Source: Bacteroidia bacterium (GTDB lineage: Bacteria; Bacteroidota; Bacteroidia; Chitinophagales; Chitinophagaceae). Taken from it: 64,000 bases of DNA. Made by a program: the position numbers and the translations under genes. Below are positions 17,525 through 27,934 of this stretch, piece by piece. Position 1 is the first letter of the stretch. Each line of letters opens with the position of its first letter. The notes under the pieces were generated by a model. It had not been told where the DNA came from. It was given only the letters and a program-made list of their open reading frames with translations, and searched no databases. Location: assembly GCA_030426665.1 (NCBI GenBank), contig JAUHYD010000005.1, positions 124,001 to 188,000 on the forward strand, read 5' to 3'.

Positions 17525-17790
17525 GTATTCTACTTTAAACCACACCATGTCATTATGCCAATTTCAAAAACAGTACCACAAAAAAAACGAACACCCTACA
17601 GTACCGATCCCACACCTGAGAATTGCCCATTTCTATGGCAAAAAGTGCGCAAAGAATGCGCAATTTTGCTCGGCATTTACAACACAACTAACTGATTATC
17701 AATGCCAACATGTGCAAAAAGAAACTTATTGCGCACCCACAATAAAACCGGCGACAAACCAGGTTTACTCTTCAAATTCGAGTAAAGCAC

Positions 17791-19437
17791 CTACTTCTTA
17801 ATAAATTTTTCAGAAACAACTCCGTTCACCCTGACGATGTAAACGCCCTGAGGCAAATCAGCCAAATCAACATTTACATTATTGTGGCTGCCTTTCAAAG
17901 AAAGAACCTCCTGCCCTAATACATTACAAATGGACAACGCAAATATTTTTTCCGACCAGGTAACCGTCAATTCATCAGTAGCCGGGTTCGGGTATAAAAC
18001 CAAACGGCTTGATTCGGCAACACTCAACTCCCCGACTTCCGCTGCATCGCACGACGGCTCGTACTTATACTTTGCTACAAACATAGTTCCCGAGGCATCG
18101 TTTGTCAACGTTTCACTTCCTAAGGTTATTATTGAGTTGTATTGGCCTCCCAAATATAAATGACTTTGGTTGTCTACGCTTATTCCGGTGAACCCAAAAT
18201 CGGAGCCTCCACTACCCAGAACCATACTGGTCAGGTAATTGCCATACTGGTCGTAGCCAACAACAAACGCAGGTGCCGTAGCATCACCAGGAACAAAATT
18301 CTCATGACCTTCAAAACTCACTGATCCGCCTGTGAAAATTTTTCCAAATACCCAAACGTTATTACATCGGTCTGTCGTCATGTCGTCACCGCAACTTTCG
18401 CCGGGACCTGTAAAAGTCTTCGTGAGTATCAGTTCTCCGTCATCATTATATTTACGGAAAACCCCATGATTCTCGCCCATAGTAAGATAAGTATTCTCGT
18501 CTCTGTCAATAGTTATCCCTCTTGGATAAAAGTCTCTTGCCGGCCCCATTGACGTTATCCATTTCACATTACCAGAGCTGTCATACTTAATCAGAAACGA
18601 AGGATAAGTACTTACCGTTGTGCTGCCATATGTTATACTTCCCGTACCTCCTATTCCCAATATAGCAACACCACCATTTTCAGAAACTGCCGAAGAAGCA
18701 ACAACACCGCCCTCTCTTCCGGTTTTTGCCGGCCCGAAATTTCTTGCCCAAACCTGAGTTCCATCTGCCCTGTATTTTACTAATAATACATCGGTACCGC
18801 CAAACGCATTATGGTTGACAAGTGTATCTGAACCCATTGTTATTCGAGGAGCACCAAAATTTCCGGTCAGATACAAATTTCCGGCACCGTCAACGCCGAG
18901 ACCTCTCGGAAAAACATCTTGACTCAGAAACTTATACCATATAATTGTGCCGGTTGGAGACAATTTCAGCAACAAGACCCTAACACCATTAGCAACCAAT
19001 AGAGGGCCGCTATATATGGGAGGGGCAGTTATACCAAGGGGACCGACAGACCCCGATGAGACACATTGCATCAGGATATAAGCGTTGTCCTTATTATCCG
19101 CAGCCACAGCCATGGGGTTTACATATGTAGTACGCGAGGAAAGCACCCATTTATAGTGCCCATCCGCGTCAATCTTAGCAAAAATTAGTTGTTGGCTTTC
19201 ATCCGGATTGGATATCACAAAGTCACCAAACTTTGCAGTAGTTCCATAATTATTACCGCAGAGAAACGAATTGCCGAACTTATTTGTAACAAAATTGGGC
19301 TGTCCGAAACCCCAGGAACCCCAGTCTACACTGTAACTACCGGTCGCCCATTGCCAGCCAACCTGACAAAACACACTTAACGGAATTAAGTTTGCAAGCA
19401 ATAATATCAGACAATATTTCCGGGCTATATTTTTCAT
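17791..19437 (-). CDS. Secreted beta-propeller (SBBP-like) protein with type IX sorting domain
   Basis: The ATG at 19437 is preferred to a GTG two codons earlier. The 548-residue product begins with a signal peptide (ending near VFCQ), then has repeated segments such as DGAGNLYLTGNF, DRDENTYLTMG, DNQSHLYLGGQY, the pattern of SBBP/beta-propeller repeats. The C-terminus (LVLYPNPATDELTV... NVLGQEVLSL... GVYIVRV) is a type IX sorting domain. Likely an exported surface protein of unknown ligand. Confidence 0.88.
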   Translation of the reverse strand: MKNIARKYCLILLLANLIPLSVFCQVGWQWATGSYSVDWGSWGFGQPNFVTNKFGNSFLCGNNYGTTAKFGDFVISNPDESQQLIFAKIDADGHYKWVLSSRTTYVNPMAVAADNKDNAYILMQCVSSGSVGPLGITAPPIYSGPLLVANGVRVLLLKLSPTGTIIWYKFLSQDVFPRGLGVDGAGNLYLTGNFGAPRITMGSDTLVNHNAFGGTDVLLVKYRADGTQVWARNFGPAKTGREGGVVASSAVSENGGVAILGIGGTGSITYGSTTVSTYPSFLIKYDSSGNVKWITSMGPARDFYPRGITIDRDENTYLTMGENHGVFRKYNDDGELILTKTFTGPGESCGDDMTTDRCNNVWVFGKIFTGGSVSFEGHENFVPGDATAPAFVVGYDQYGNYLTSMVLGSGGSDFGFTGISVDNQSHLYLGGQYNSIITLGSETLTNDASGTMFVAKYKYEPSCDAAEVGELSVAESSRLVLYPNPATDELTVTWSEKIFALSICNVLGQEVLSLKGSHNNVNVDLADLPQGVYIVRVNGVVSEKFIKK

Positions 19438-19685
19438 AATCACAATATCGGGTAAGAACTAAAGTTACGGATTAAATGTGAACACATATAACATATCAAA
19501 ACATGGAAACAAACTGCTCTCAATAACGAATCACAAACAGTGTTAATCTGTCACCGCCGACAGCGTTGATAATGCCCCTGTTTTATAGTCAATTTGGCAT
19601 AAGCTCGTTGCTCCCCGTTTCACCAAAATGCAAATTACAATGTACATTTACTTCCCTCAACAACAAACAATTAATAGCGCCGCAT

Positions 19686-21347
19686 ATGGATAGTGCCGAC
19701 TTAATGCAATTACTCGCGGGCATTGCTTTATTCATTTTTTCGATGTCTCTGCTGGAGGACTCCCTGAAACAGATTGCGGGCAGGCCATTCAAACAGTTTC
19801 TTCAGCGACAAACCCGTAATAAAATCCGAGCGATAGCAAGCGGCACCGTTGTTACTGCTTTTCTGCAAAGTAGCTCTGTGGTACTGCTTATGGTGCTTTC
19901 ATTCGTTGGGGCCGGTGTTATGAGTATGCGCAATGCCCTTGCTGTTACCCTCGGCGCCAATCTCGGTACCACATTAGATAGCTGGGTTGTTGCAACACTT
20001 GGGTTCAAAGTAGAGCTCAATACTATTTCATTCCCCATCCTTGTATTTGCCCTGCTCGTAAAGGTATTCCTGCCCAGCAATAACAACATTAAAAACCTGA
20101 CAAACTTCATTATCGGCGTAGGGCTGCTGTTTATCGGGCTTGAATGGATGAAGCTGAGTGTAACAGAGCTCGTCAATCAGGTTGACCTGAGAAGTTATGC
20201 TCATTTGTCGCCATATCTTTTCATACTGGCAGGTGTAGTTATTACAGCAATTATCCAATCCAGTTCTGCCACCATAGCGATAACACTTACGGCACTATAC
20301 CAACATGTTATTCCGTTTGAGAGTGCTGCAGCAATTGTAATCGGGTCTGAGCTGGGCACTACCCTCAAAATAATGCTTGGCTCAATGGGTGGCTCACCCG
20401 ACAAAAAAAGGGTATCAACCGGAAATTTCATTTTCAATATCGTCATCATAATTATTGCTACGATATTCCTGCACCCGTTAATCTATTTTATCAGAATATG
20501 GATTCCTATCAAAGATCCCCTTATTGCACTCGTCTTCTTTCAGACCACAATCAATGTCATTGCTATTGTTTTGTTCTATCCATTTCTCGGATGGTTTGCG
20601 GCAGGTCTTGAAAGACTATTTACCGGGGGCAGCGAAAGGGTAATTACCAAGTATATACATGACCCCACCAAACAATTTTCAGAAGACACGCTACAGGCCG
20701 CTAAAAAAGAAACCACCAGATTGATGGCTCATACTATCGCATTTAACAGCAAGATATTTGGTATAGAAAATATCGAAAATGACGACACCTCATCGTTTGC
20801 CTCATTCAAAAAATTTGTATTCGAAAAAGATTCAACCAATGATTCCTATACCAGGCTGAAACAACTGCATGGCGAAATTCTTGAATTCCTGGTCAGTATG
20901 CAGCCAACAGAAATGAACCCCAAGGAAATAGAATATTCCGGCAAGCTCATATCTATATTGAGGCATGTTATGCATGCTGCTAAAAACATTAAGGACATAC
21001 AACACAACATCAATGATATCGGCGTCTCAGAAAACGACACACTACATAATGTCTTAATAGACATATGTAATCAGGAACGAACGTTTTACAATTCACTTCA
21101 GCAGAAAATACAACAAATAGAAGCAGGAAATACAAACAGCAGTAACGAACAACCGCTACTGGAAAGTAAACAAGAATACCAAAATGCATACGAAGACATA
21201 TACAAACTACTCAACAAAAACCTGATATCAGAATACAACGCATCAACACTTCTGAACATGCAACGAGAAATATACTCGTCTCACAAAGCATTGCTGCGAT
21301 CCATTGAAAACCTAAAAGAGCTGAATTCAATACAATTGAGAACGTAA
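19686..21347 (+). CDS. Na/Pi cotransporter family protein with PhoU-like domain
   Basis: The start at 19686 (MDSADLMQLLAGIALF) fits the family; the frame upstream is not hydrophobic. The 553-residue product has two Na/Pi-cotransporter repeats, each with the QSSS signature (FLQSSSVVLLM and IIQSSSATIAI) and the GANLGTTLDS / GSELGTTLK motifs, and about eight hydrophobic segments. From about residue 330 it is soluble and helical like the C-terminal PhoU domain of NptA-type proteins. It probably imports phosphate with sodium. It stands alone. Confidence 0.9.
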   Translation: MDSADLMQLLAGIALFIFSMSLLEDSLKQIAGRPFKQFLQRQTRNKIRAIASGTVVTAFLQSSSVVLLMVLSFVGAGVMSMRNALAVTLGANLGTTLDSWVVATLGFKVELNTISFPILVFALLVKVFLPSNNNIKNLTNFIIGVGLLFIGLEWMKLSVTELVNQVDLRSYAHLSPYLFILAGVVITAIIQSSSATIAITLTALYQHVIPFESAAAIVIGSELGTTLKIMLGSMGGSPDKKRVSTGNFIFNIVIIIIATIFLHPLIYFIRIWIPIKDPLIALVFFQTTINVIAIVLFYPFLGWFAAGLERLFTGGSERVITKYIHDPTKQFSEDTLQAAKKETTRLMAHTIAFNSKIFGIENIENDDTSSFASFKKFVFEKDSTNDSYTRLKQLHGEILEFLVSMQPTEMNPKEIEYSGKLISILRHVMHAAKNIKDIQHNINDIGVSENDTLHNVLIDICNQERTFYNSLQQKIQQIEAGNTNSSNEQPLLESKQEYQNAYEDIYKLLNKNLISEYNASTLLNMQREIYSSHKALLRSIENLKELNSIQLRT

Positions 21348-21608
21348 TCCCATTTTGCTATTCCTCTAACGTAAATGCTCAACGTTGTTACAAAACTGAG
21401 AAATCGTTATACATCAGCACTCAATGGCTTCATCCGCCTTATTTATTCGGATGTGGAAAAACAGTTGGCCGCTATCTGCCCTTGGCGTACTATCTTATTG
21501 TTACAGAATAAGATACAAATTAACAAATCACTATAAAAAGAGAAACTACCCACTTAGCGGTTCGTGATTAAACAGCATTTTCTATATCTTGCGATAAAAA
21601 ATAGGTTA

Positions 21609-22193
21609 ATGCATATTAATTTTTTAATTAAACATAGAATCAATACAATTGAGGGGCTGAAATCAGTACCTGAAGAGTATGGAATTGAACTGGATATACG
21701 TGCAGAAGGAGACAGGATGATACTTCATCATGACCCCTTTGCAAAAGGTGAGGATTTCGAAGAATATTTAAAGCACTACAACCATAAGTTCCTGATTTTG
21801 AATTGCAAATGTGAAGGAATGGAGCAGAGAATCATCTCGCTTATGGCAAAACATGAAATTGAAGATTATTTTTTCCTCGATTTATCAATCCCATTTCTCA
21901 TTAAAACAGCAAAGACTGGTTGTAAGAAAATAGCTGTAAGATATTCAAAATATGAGCCAATGACTTTTGTTGAAAAATTTGCAGGAGTTTGCGATTGGGT
22001 CTGGGTGGACTGTTTTTCAAAAAATGTTTTGGACTCCGAAACGTACAGGGAGCTGAGTAAGCATTTTAAAATATGCATAGTATCTCCTGAATTGCAAGCC
22101 CATCCGCTCGAAATGATATCAGATTTTAAGGAGCAGTTTCAGTCTTTTAATATCGAAGCAGTATGTACTAAAAGACCTGACCTATGGAAGTAA
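21609..22193 (+). CDS. Glycerophosphodiester phosphodiesterase-like protein
   Basis: The ATG at 21609 places HINFLIKHR at the N-terminus (the family has AHRG here); a GTG start 45 bases upstream is less likely. The 194-residue product has YGIELDIRAEGDRMILHHDP, matching the E-x-D and HHD metal ligands of the GDPD/PLC-like barrel. It is shorter than typical GDPDs (about 240). First gene of an overlapping operon with sugar genes, so it may process a phosphodiester or sugar phosphate rather than lipid head groups. Confidence 0.75.
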   Translation: MHINFLIKHRINTIEGLKSVPEEYGIELDIRAEGDRMILHHDPFAKGEDFEEYLKHYNHKFLILNCKCEGMEQRIISLMAKHEIEDYFFLDLSIPFLIKTAKTGCKKIAVRYSKYEPMTFVEKFAGVCDWVWVDCFSKNVLDSETYRELSKHFKICIVSPELQAHPLEMISDFKEQFQSFNIEAVCTKRPDLWK

Positions 22194-22843
22194 AAACGCT
22201 CAACGACATAGAGCTTGATAATTTGGGTCTTGTATTGCTGGATCTGGACGATACATTGTACTCTTACGCAATCAGTCACCAAGCTGCATTAGCTGCAGTT
22301 TCAGATTGGCTCAGGGAAAACAGAGCCGTCGCTTACGACGACTTCCAAACAAACTATCAACGAGCCAGAAAAAAAGTGCACGACATGCACAAGCAAACGG
22401 CTGCCGGACACTCTCGCTTTTTCTATTTTCAGTTTATGCTGGAGCATATTTTCGGCAAAACAGACTTTGAGGCAACAACAGTCTGCGACGAACTCTACTG
22501 GAGCACTTTCATCGAAAACATGGTATTGTACGACGATGCATTGCACTTTTTAGAGCTCTGCAAAGCAAAGAATATAGATATATGCATTGTAACTGACTTG
22601 CTTGCCAGTGTACAGTTTGCAAAAATCAAACACTTAGCTATCGGAAAGTATATCAGATACATTGTGTCGAGCGAAGAAGTAGGAGTAGAAAAACCTAATC
22701 CATTATTGTTTTTATATGCTATTGAAAAATCGGGCGGACCACCTGTTAATGGAAAGCATATTGCCGTAATAGGAGACAACCCTAAAAAAGATATTTTTGA
22801 TAGTAAACTATATGCTGTAAAGCAGTATTTAATATGTCGATAA
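22184..22843 (+). CDS. HAD-family hydrolase
   Basis: Shows all four HAD motifs: DLDDTLYS (nucleophile Asp), VTDLL, the lysine in VEKPNP, and GDNPKKD. The helical cap is of the C1 type. 219 residues. Probably a phosphatase acting on a sugar or polyol phosphate of the pathway encoded around it. Overlaps its neighbours by 10 bases on each side. Confidence 0.88.
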   Translation: MEVKTLNDIELDNLGLVLLDLDDTLYSYAISHQAALAAVSDWLRENRAVAYDDFQTNYQRARKKVHDMHKQTAAGHSRFFYFQFMLEHIFGKTDFEATTVCDELYWSTFIENMVLYDDALHFLELCKAKNIDICIVTDLLASVQFAKIKHLAIGKYIRYIVSSEEVGVEKPNPLLFLYAIEKSGGPPVNGKHIAVIGDNPKKDIFDSKLYAVKQYLICR

Positions 22844-23238
22844 AGAACAAGGCATTATTGGTTACCTTTTCTCGTTTTGTAGTTGTCGGCGGCATATCAA
22901 CAGCAGTCAACTACGGGGTATTCCTTGTGTTGCTGAACTGGTTGCATATAAATTATCAAATTTCTTACGCTGTGGGCTATATATCCGGTCTTGCATTAGG
23001 ACTTTTGATTAATAACTATTGGACATTCAAGGCAACAAGTATAACGCCGGCAACAATCGGTCTGTATGCTGTTGTCTATACTGTTTCATTTATAATCGGT
23101 TACCTTTTCCTGTTACTTACCGTACATTACTTAGGTCAGGACCCAAGAATAATGAATATTGCAGGAATTATGATAACCACTATTACCAATTTCATTGGCT
23201 TGAAAAAAATTGTTTACAAAAAAACCATGCATGTATAG
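22834..23238 (+). CDS. GtrA-family membrane protein
   Basis: 134 residues with four transmembrane helices and the family features RFVVVGGISTAVNYGV and LLINNYWTF. GtrA proteins are thought to help move polyprenyl-phosphate-linked sugars across the membrane. The GT2 and GT-C genes of this operon would be natural partners. Confidence 0.88.
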   Translation: MSIKNKALLVTFSRFVVVGGISTAVNYGVFLVLLNWLHINYQISYAVGYISGLALGLLINNYWTFKATSITPATIGLYAVVYTVSFIIGYLFLLLTVHYLGQDPRIMNIAGIMITTITNFIGLKKIVYKKTMHV

Positions 23239-25381
23239 ACCTAAGACCATAAAGGCAGTGCTGAAGGAGATTTTGCAAGACCGATGGTTTCAGGTCGGGC
23301 TTGTGATTAAGTTGCTACTGGCAGTGTTCTTTGCATCTGAGTTTTTAACGGAACTTTTTGCGCCATTTATAAAGAGTGCGGTTAGCGAAGGTTTTTGGGA
23401 TGTATATTCCAGAACTTATACCAGTGTACCCAACGCATTCCCCTATCCACCAATAATGCTCTATGTTTTAGCACTACCAAGGTTTATTATTTCTCTATTT
23501 GTTGGTACCGACAACAATGCCATACATCTTATCGACCTGTTTGTTACCAGAATACCATTACTGATCGCCGACATCAGCCTACTGGCGGTACTTGTCAAGT
23601 GGTTGAAAAAGAAAAAAAAGCTGATAATTTGGTATTGGTTCAATCCTATTATTGTCTACGTAACCTACATCCATGGACAGTTAGATGTTATTCCTGTTGC
23701 ACTGCTGGCATATTCCCTTTACTTTTTATTCAACAACAAGCATTTGCCATTTGTTGTGCTTCTTGCACTAGCTTGTTGCGCCAAAGTCAATATTGTCGTT
23801 ACTATACCAATTCTATTGTTGTACCTGTATAAATCCCAACACATTTCATTCAGGCATATACTTTATGGTTCACTGTTATTTATTGCTTTAGTCATTGCGC
23901 TCAATTTTCCATTTATTCTTTCGGATGGATACTTTAAGATGGTTTATGAAAATCAAGAGCAGGGCAAAGTTTTCACATCTGTATTTGTGCTCTTTAGCAT
24001 CTACGACATTCTTTTCATTCCGGCAACATACCTTATTGTCCTGTTTGGCATGTCTTCGTTCCGTTTTCTGACTAAAGACTTACTGATGATATTTCTGGCG
24101 CTTTCATTTGGAATATTTACATTTTTCATTGTCCCCAGACAAGGATGGTATTTATGGAATATCCCTTTTTTCATCTATTTCCTTGTTAAGTTCAAATTCA
24201 AACACAAGTGGTTATTTATTGGCCTGAATGTCGCATATTTTATATTTTTTATTATTACACCTCTATCCGATTTCCCTCGTGTCGCAAAATTCATAGTTCA
24301 GGATGCTGCAACGTCCAGGAATCTTTATGGAATATTAACCGACTTGGGCATAAATGCAAATATTTTACTGCAACTATCGTTTACGTTTTTACAAACACTA
24401 CTGCTACTATTTTGCTACAGCATATTTAAAGAGGGAATTTGGGAAGTGAAGAATCACAAAATATTTCACCATCCTTATGTAATTGGTATCTGCGGCGATT
24501 CGGGAAGCGGTAAGAGTACACTATCCACCGCGATAGGTCGTCTACTTGGCAGTAACAATGTTGCTTTAGTACGGGGCGACGACATGCATAGGTGGGAAAG
24601 GGGTCACGATAAGTGGAACGATTTCACCCACCTTAACCCCATGGCAAACGAGTTGCATGAAGACATGGCCCAACTCCTGAACCTGAAATCGGGAAAAAAG
24701 ATTGCACGACGTCTATACGACCACAACACCGGCAAGTTTGTAAACCCCAAACCGCTGGAACCAAATAAGATAATAGTTTACGAAGGGTTACATGCTTTTT
24801 ACTTAAAAGGCATGGCACGGATTTATGACTTGAAAATCTTCATGAAACCGGAGGAAGAACTCAGGCGATGGTGGAAAATTGATAGAGACGTCAATAAGCG
24901 AGGGTACTCATCCGAAAAAGTAATAGAACAGTTAGAAAAAAGAGCAGAAGACTCTGTAAAATATATACATAGCCAAGAAGAAGAAGCAGACATTGTGTTT
25001 TCTATGTCGAGGCTGACAGAAGGAGACAACATTGACTACAACGACCCGGACAATGTAAAGTTGCATATCCAATGTGCCAATGATATCTATTTTGAAAACT
25101 TAATCAATGCACTGAAAAAAACGGAATCTTTAGAAATCAGCCACCATATAGACAAAAAATACCAACTATTTATCTTCAGTGGCAGCATATTATCCGAAGA
25201 AATTCACGAACTAACGGATGTCCTAGCTATTGATTTTCACGATATACTGGAAAACAATCCCGACTGGATGGATGGGCTGTCTGGAATTATGCAATTGTTC
25301 ATAGCGCTTTACATGCTGAATGAAATTAAAAAGATAAGTACATTGTATTCTGTTGACATAACGAACTCCGACGATGAATAA
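23231..25381 (+). CDS. Membrane glycosyltransferase (GT-C like) fused to a uridine-kinase-like domain
   Basis: The ATG at 23231 (MYRPKTIK) is used; the upstream codon is TTG. Residues 1 to about 410 form some ten hydrophobic segments with a luminal SEGFWDVYSR / PNAFPYPP loop typical of polyprenyl-sugar-dependent GT-C enzymes. From about 415 a cytosolic P-loop domain follows: GICGDSGSGKSTLS, RGDDMHRWERG, YEGLHAF, and a lid with RDVNKRGYS, the pattern of uridine kinase/phosphoribulokinase. The last 80 residues are unassigned. The stretch is one open frame with no break. The fusion suggests one product both activates and transfers a sugar. Overlaps neighbours by 8 bases each. Confidence 0.8.
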   Translation: MYRPKTIKAVLKEILQDRWFQVGLVIKLLLAVFFASEFLTELFAPFIKSAVSEGFWDVYSRTYTSVPNAFPYPPIMLYVLALPRFIISLFVGTDNNAIHLIDLFVTRIPLLIADISLLAVLVKWLKKKKKLIIWYWFNPIIVYVTYIHGQLDVIPVALLAYSLYFLFNNKHLPFVVLLALACCAKVNIVVTIPILLLYLYKSQHISFRHILYGSLLFIALVIALNFPFILSDGYFKMVYENQEQGKVFTSVFVLFSIYDILFIPATYLIVLFGMSSFRFLTKDLLMIFLALSFGIFTFFIVPRQGWYLWNIPFFIYFLVKFKFKHKWLFIGLNVAYFIFFIITPLSDFPRVAKFIVQDAATSRNLYGILTDLGINANILLQLSFTFLQTLLLLFCYSIFKEGIWEVKNHKIFHHPYVIGICGDSGSGKSTLSTAIGRLLGSNNVALVRGDDMHRWERGHDKWNDFTHLNPMANELHEDMAQLLNLKSGKKIARRLYDHNTGKFVNPKPLEPNKIIVYEGLHAFYLKGMARIYDLKIFMKPEEELRRWWKIDRDVNKRGYSSEKVIEQLEKRAEDSVKYIHSQEEEADIVFSMSRLTEGDNIDYNDPDNVKLHIQCANDIYFENLINALKKTESLEISHHIDKKYQLFIFSGSILSEEIHELTDVLAIDFHDILENNPDWMDGLSGIMQLFIALYMLNEIKKISTLYSVDITNSDDE

Positions 25382-26405
25382 CGAGACTGCATCTATAATT
25401 AAGCAAAACATTGGCTTTCTGCAGGAGATTACAGCTCCCTACGCCGCCGGGGCAGAGCATGTGCAAGGCGGAGGCGGCAATACTTCTGTAAAAGACGATT
25501 CCGGAAATATGCTGATTAAAGCTTCCGGGTATCTGTTCAGCAACATCTCGAATGAAAACCAAGGTGTTGTATTGGTAGAAACAAAAGGGGTAATCGAAGG
25601 TATACACAATAAAATATCGGGAGTTACCGACTACGAAACGATAGTTCCTATGAAGGGAGCATTTCCTGATAACGGACACAGTAAACCGTCAATGGAGTAT
25701 GAATTTCATGCGCTGCTGGGAAAATATGTATTACATACCCACTCTGTCTACGCAAACGTAATTAACTGCTGCTCCGACGCAGATGCGATGTACCAAAAGG
25801 CGCTTAGCGGCCTGAACTACCTGATAATTCCTTATGTTACGCCCGGCTTTCCGATTGCAGCCCATCTGGTTAACTATTTAAAAAAGAACCGCAAAATTCC
25901 TGAAATAATACTCCTGAAAAATCACGGAGTTATTGTTCATGGTGCTACCGCTGCAGGCGTAAACAGCACCTACGAAGACGTACAGAACAGGTTGCAGTCG
26001 ACATACGCTATGGAAAAGCTGAATGAATTGAAGGCTCAGGAATGTCCGGAGGGGTTTGAGCTGCCTGCTTCTTCTCTTTACGGTACGTTTGATATCAATA
26101 CCGCTCAAAAAGAACTGGAAGGTGATGTATTGTTTCCTGACCAGACTATATTTTTTAAAGGTAAAATATCACAAAACAAAGAAGACAATACACCATTGTA
26201 CCTGAATATTCCCGAACAAAAAATTGAAATCAACGGCAGCCGAAAGTTTGCAGAGGCATGCGTGGAAATGATTCAAGCCGTAAGGTATGTAAATGAGCAG
26301 CAGAAACGATTGGGGTTACATCCTGTTTGGCTATCGAATAATGACGTTGATATCCTGCATGGCCTATCGGCAGAAAAACATCGAATTGCAATCCTGAATA
26401 AATAA
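25374..26405 (+). CDS. Class II aldolase/adducin-domain protein
   Basis: 343 residues. The aldolase core contains GGGGNTSVK, the zinc-ligand pattern HTHSVYAN (H-x-H) and LLKNHGVIVHG, as in rhamnulose- or fuculose-phosphate aldolases. The C-terminal third (from about 230) is extra and not assigned. Such enzymes cut or form C-C bonds in sugar phosphates, so it could make a ketose or deoxy-sugar phosphate for the nucleotidyltransferases next in line. Confidence 0.85.
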   Translation: MNNETASIIKQNIGFLQEITAPYAAGAEHVQGGGGNTSVKDDSGNMLIKASGYLFSNISNENQGVVLVETKGVIEGIHNKISGVTDYETIVPMKGAFPDNGHSKPSMEYEFHALLGKYVLHTHSVYANVINCCSDADAMYQKALSGLNYLIIPYVTPGFPIAAHLVNYLKKNRKIPEIILLKNHGVIVHGATAAGVNSTYEDVQNRLQSTYAMEKLNELKAQECPEGFELPASSLYGTFDINTAQKELEGDVLFPDQTIFFKGKISQNKEDNTPLYLNIPEQKIEINGSRKFAEACVEMIQAVRYVNEQQKRLGLHPVWLSNNDVDILHGLSAEKHRIAILNK

Positions 26406-26411
26406 TATAAG

Positions 26412-27179
26412 ATGCAAATAGTAATTCCAATGTCCGGGGCAGGTTCCCGGTTCAAAGCTAAAGGATATGACAAAATAAAACCGTTGATTGAAGTCGACGG
26501 AAAACCAATAATTGAGCATGTCATCAATTTATTCCCGGGCGAAAACGACTTTTTGTTCATATGTAGAGAAGATCACATGGAGCAGTATGACCTTGTTAAC
26601 TTGCTGAACAAACTTAAACCCGGCAGCACGATTATCGGGATACCTCCTCACAAGTATGGACCAGTTTATGCTGTGCTTCAGGCAGAAAATTTAGTCAAAG
26701 ATGACGAACCGATAATGGTTTCATATTGCGACTATTTTATGAATTGGAACTATGCCGATTTCAAAAAGGAGGTAGCACAAACACCTCAGGCAGGCAATGT
26801 AATTTGCTATACGGGCTTTCATCCGCACTTACTACACAAAAATGTATATGCAGGGTGTTTAGTTGGCGATGATGGCTTCCTCACAAAAATTCAGGAGAAA
26901 CATTCTTTTGAAGCAAACAAAATGCTGGGACATCACTCCGGTGGTGCTTATTATTTCGAAAGTGGCAATCTGCTGAAGCACTACTTCAAAGATATCATTG
27001 AAAAGGATATAAACATCAACGGAGAGTACTATGTAAGCATGGTATACGAACTTATGTTGAACGATAATAGGAAGGTTGGCGTTTACGACAAAGTTGAGCA
27101 TTTTTGTCAATGGGGTACGCCCGAAGACCTTGAGGAATATTTGTATTGGTCGTCCGTTTTTAAAAAATATGGCAAATGA
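26412..27179 (+). CDS. Sugar nucleotidyltransferase-like protein 1
   Basis: 255 residues with the nucleotide-binding N-terminus VIPMSGAGSRFKAKGYDKIKPL, the metal-binding SYCDYF region and a WGTPEDLEEY C-terminal motif as in hexose-1-phosphate nucleotidyltransferases. It would activate a sugar or polyol phosphate. A paralogue follows with a 4-base overlap. Confidence 0.85.
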   Translation: MQIVIPMSGAGSRFKAKGYDKIKPLIEVDGKPIIEHVINLFPGENDFLFICREDHMEQYDLVNLLNKLKPGSTIIGIPPHKYGPVYAVLQAENLVKDDEPIMVSYCDYFMNWNYADFKKEVAQTPQAGNVICYTGFHPHLLHKNVYAGCLVGDDGFLTKIQEKHSFEANKMLGHHSGGAYYFESGNLLKHYFKDIIEKDININGEYYVSMVYELMLNDNRKVGVYDKVEHFCQWGTPEDLEEYLYWSSVFKKYGK

Positions 27180-27934
27180 GAGTTTTAATTCCAATGGCAG
27201 GCCGAGGAGAGCGCTTTGCTCGTGAAAACTATCCGGCACCCAAGCCTGTTTTACCAATTGATGGTTATCCGATGGTCGTTAAGGCTGCTATTGATTTACC
27301 CAAGGGCAGCGAGTACACCTTTGTGATGCTTGAAGAGCACATAACAAAACACGGCATTGACGCTACCATCAAGAAATTCATTCCGGAGGCTGAGTTTGTA
27401 GTCCTCGATAAGGTCACCGAGGGGCAGGCATGCACCTGTATTGAAGCGCTGGCTCGGAACGCATCAGAAGAAGACCTGATTATAGGAGCATGCGATAACG
27501 GTATGATATACGACAAGGCATCCTTTGAAAAACTAAAAGAGAAGGCCGATGCCATCGTCTTTAGTTTCCGTAACAATGTCACGGTAGTTGAGAAACCACA
27601 ACAATATGGCTGGATAGAAGTAGGTGCCGACAATAAAGTTGTGCGTATGTCGGTAAAAAAACCAATAAGTGACGACCCTATTCACGACCACGCAGTAGTC
27701 GGGGCCTTTTGGTTCAAATCAGAATCTCTGTTTAAGGAGGCAGTCGACAGAATGATTACCCAAAACAGACGGATAAATAATGAGTTTTATGTAGACGAGG
27801 CAATAAATGATATAGTGCAATTAGGCTATAATGCCTATGTACTAGAGGTGGACAAGTATATATGCTGGGGTACACCAAACGATTACAAGACATACTATTA
27901 TTGGAAATCTTTTTTTGAAAAATCAGGTATATGA
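27176..27934 (+). CDS. Sugar nucleotidyltransferase-like protein 2
   Basis: 252 residues, paralogue of the preceding gene: PMAGRGERFARENYPAPKPVL, CDNGMIYD in place of the acidic CDY motif, and WGTPNDYKTY near the end. The two may act on different substrates or form a heteromer. Overlaps both neighbours by 4 bases (ATGA). Confidence 0.83.
   Translation: MRVLIPMAGRGERFARENYPAPKPVLPIDGYPMVVKAAIDLPKGSEYTFVMLEEHITKHGIDATIKKFIPEAEFVVLDKVTEGQACTCIEALARNASEEDLIIGACDNGMIYDKASFEKLKEKADAIVFSFRNNVTVVEKPQQYGWIEVGADNKVVRMSVKKPISDDPIHDHAVVGAFWFKSESLFKEAVDRMITQNRRINNEFYVDEAINDIVQLGYNAYVLEVDKYICWGTPNDYKTYYYWKSFFEKSGI

Larger units (their letters stand above)
17092..17790. other. Repeat-rich intergenic region
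   Basis: About 700 bases between the HEPN gene and the propeller gene with no convincing gene. Reading frames here run across the repeats and hairpins and look like chance. It holds repeat copy 2, the two 57-58-base direct repeats and the hairpin series. Confidence 0.7.

Noticed and set aside
17475-17801. 108-codon plus-strand frame in the repeat region
   Set aside because: It begins inside the direct repeat, has no family features and runs into the convergent propeller gene.
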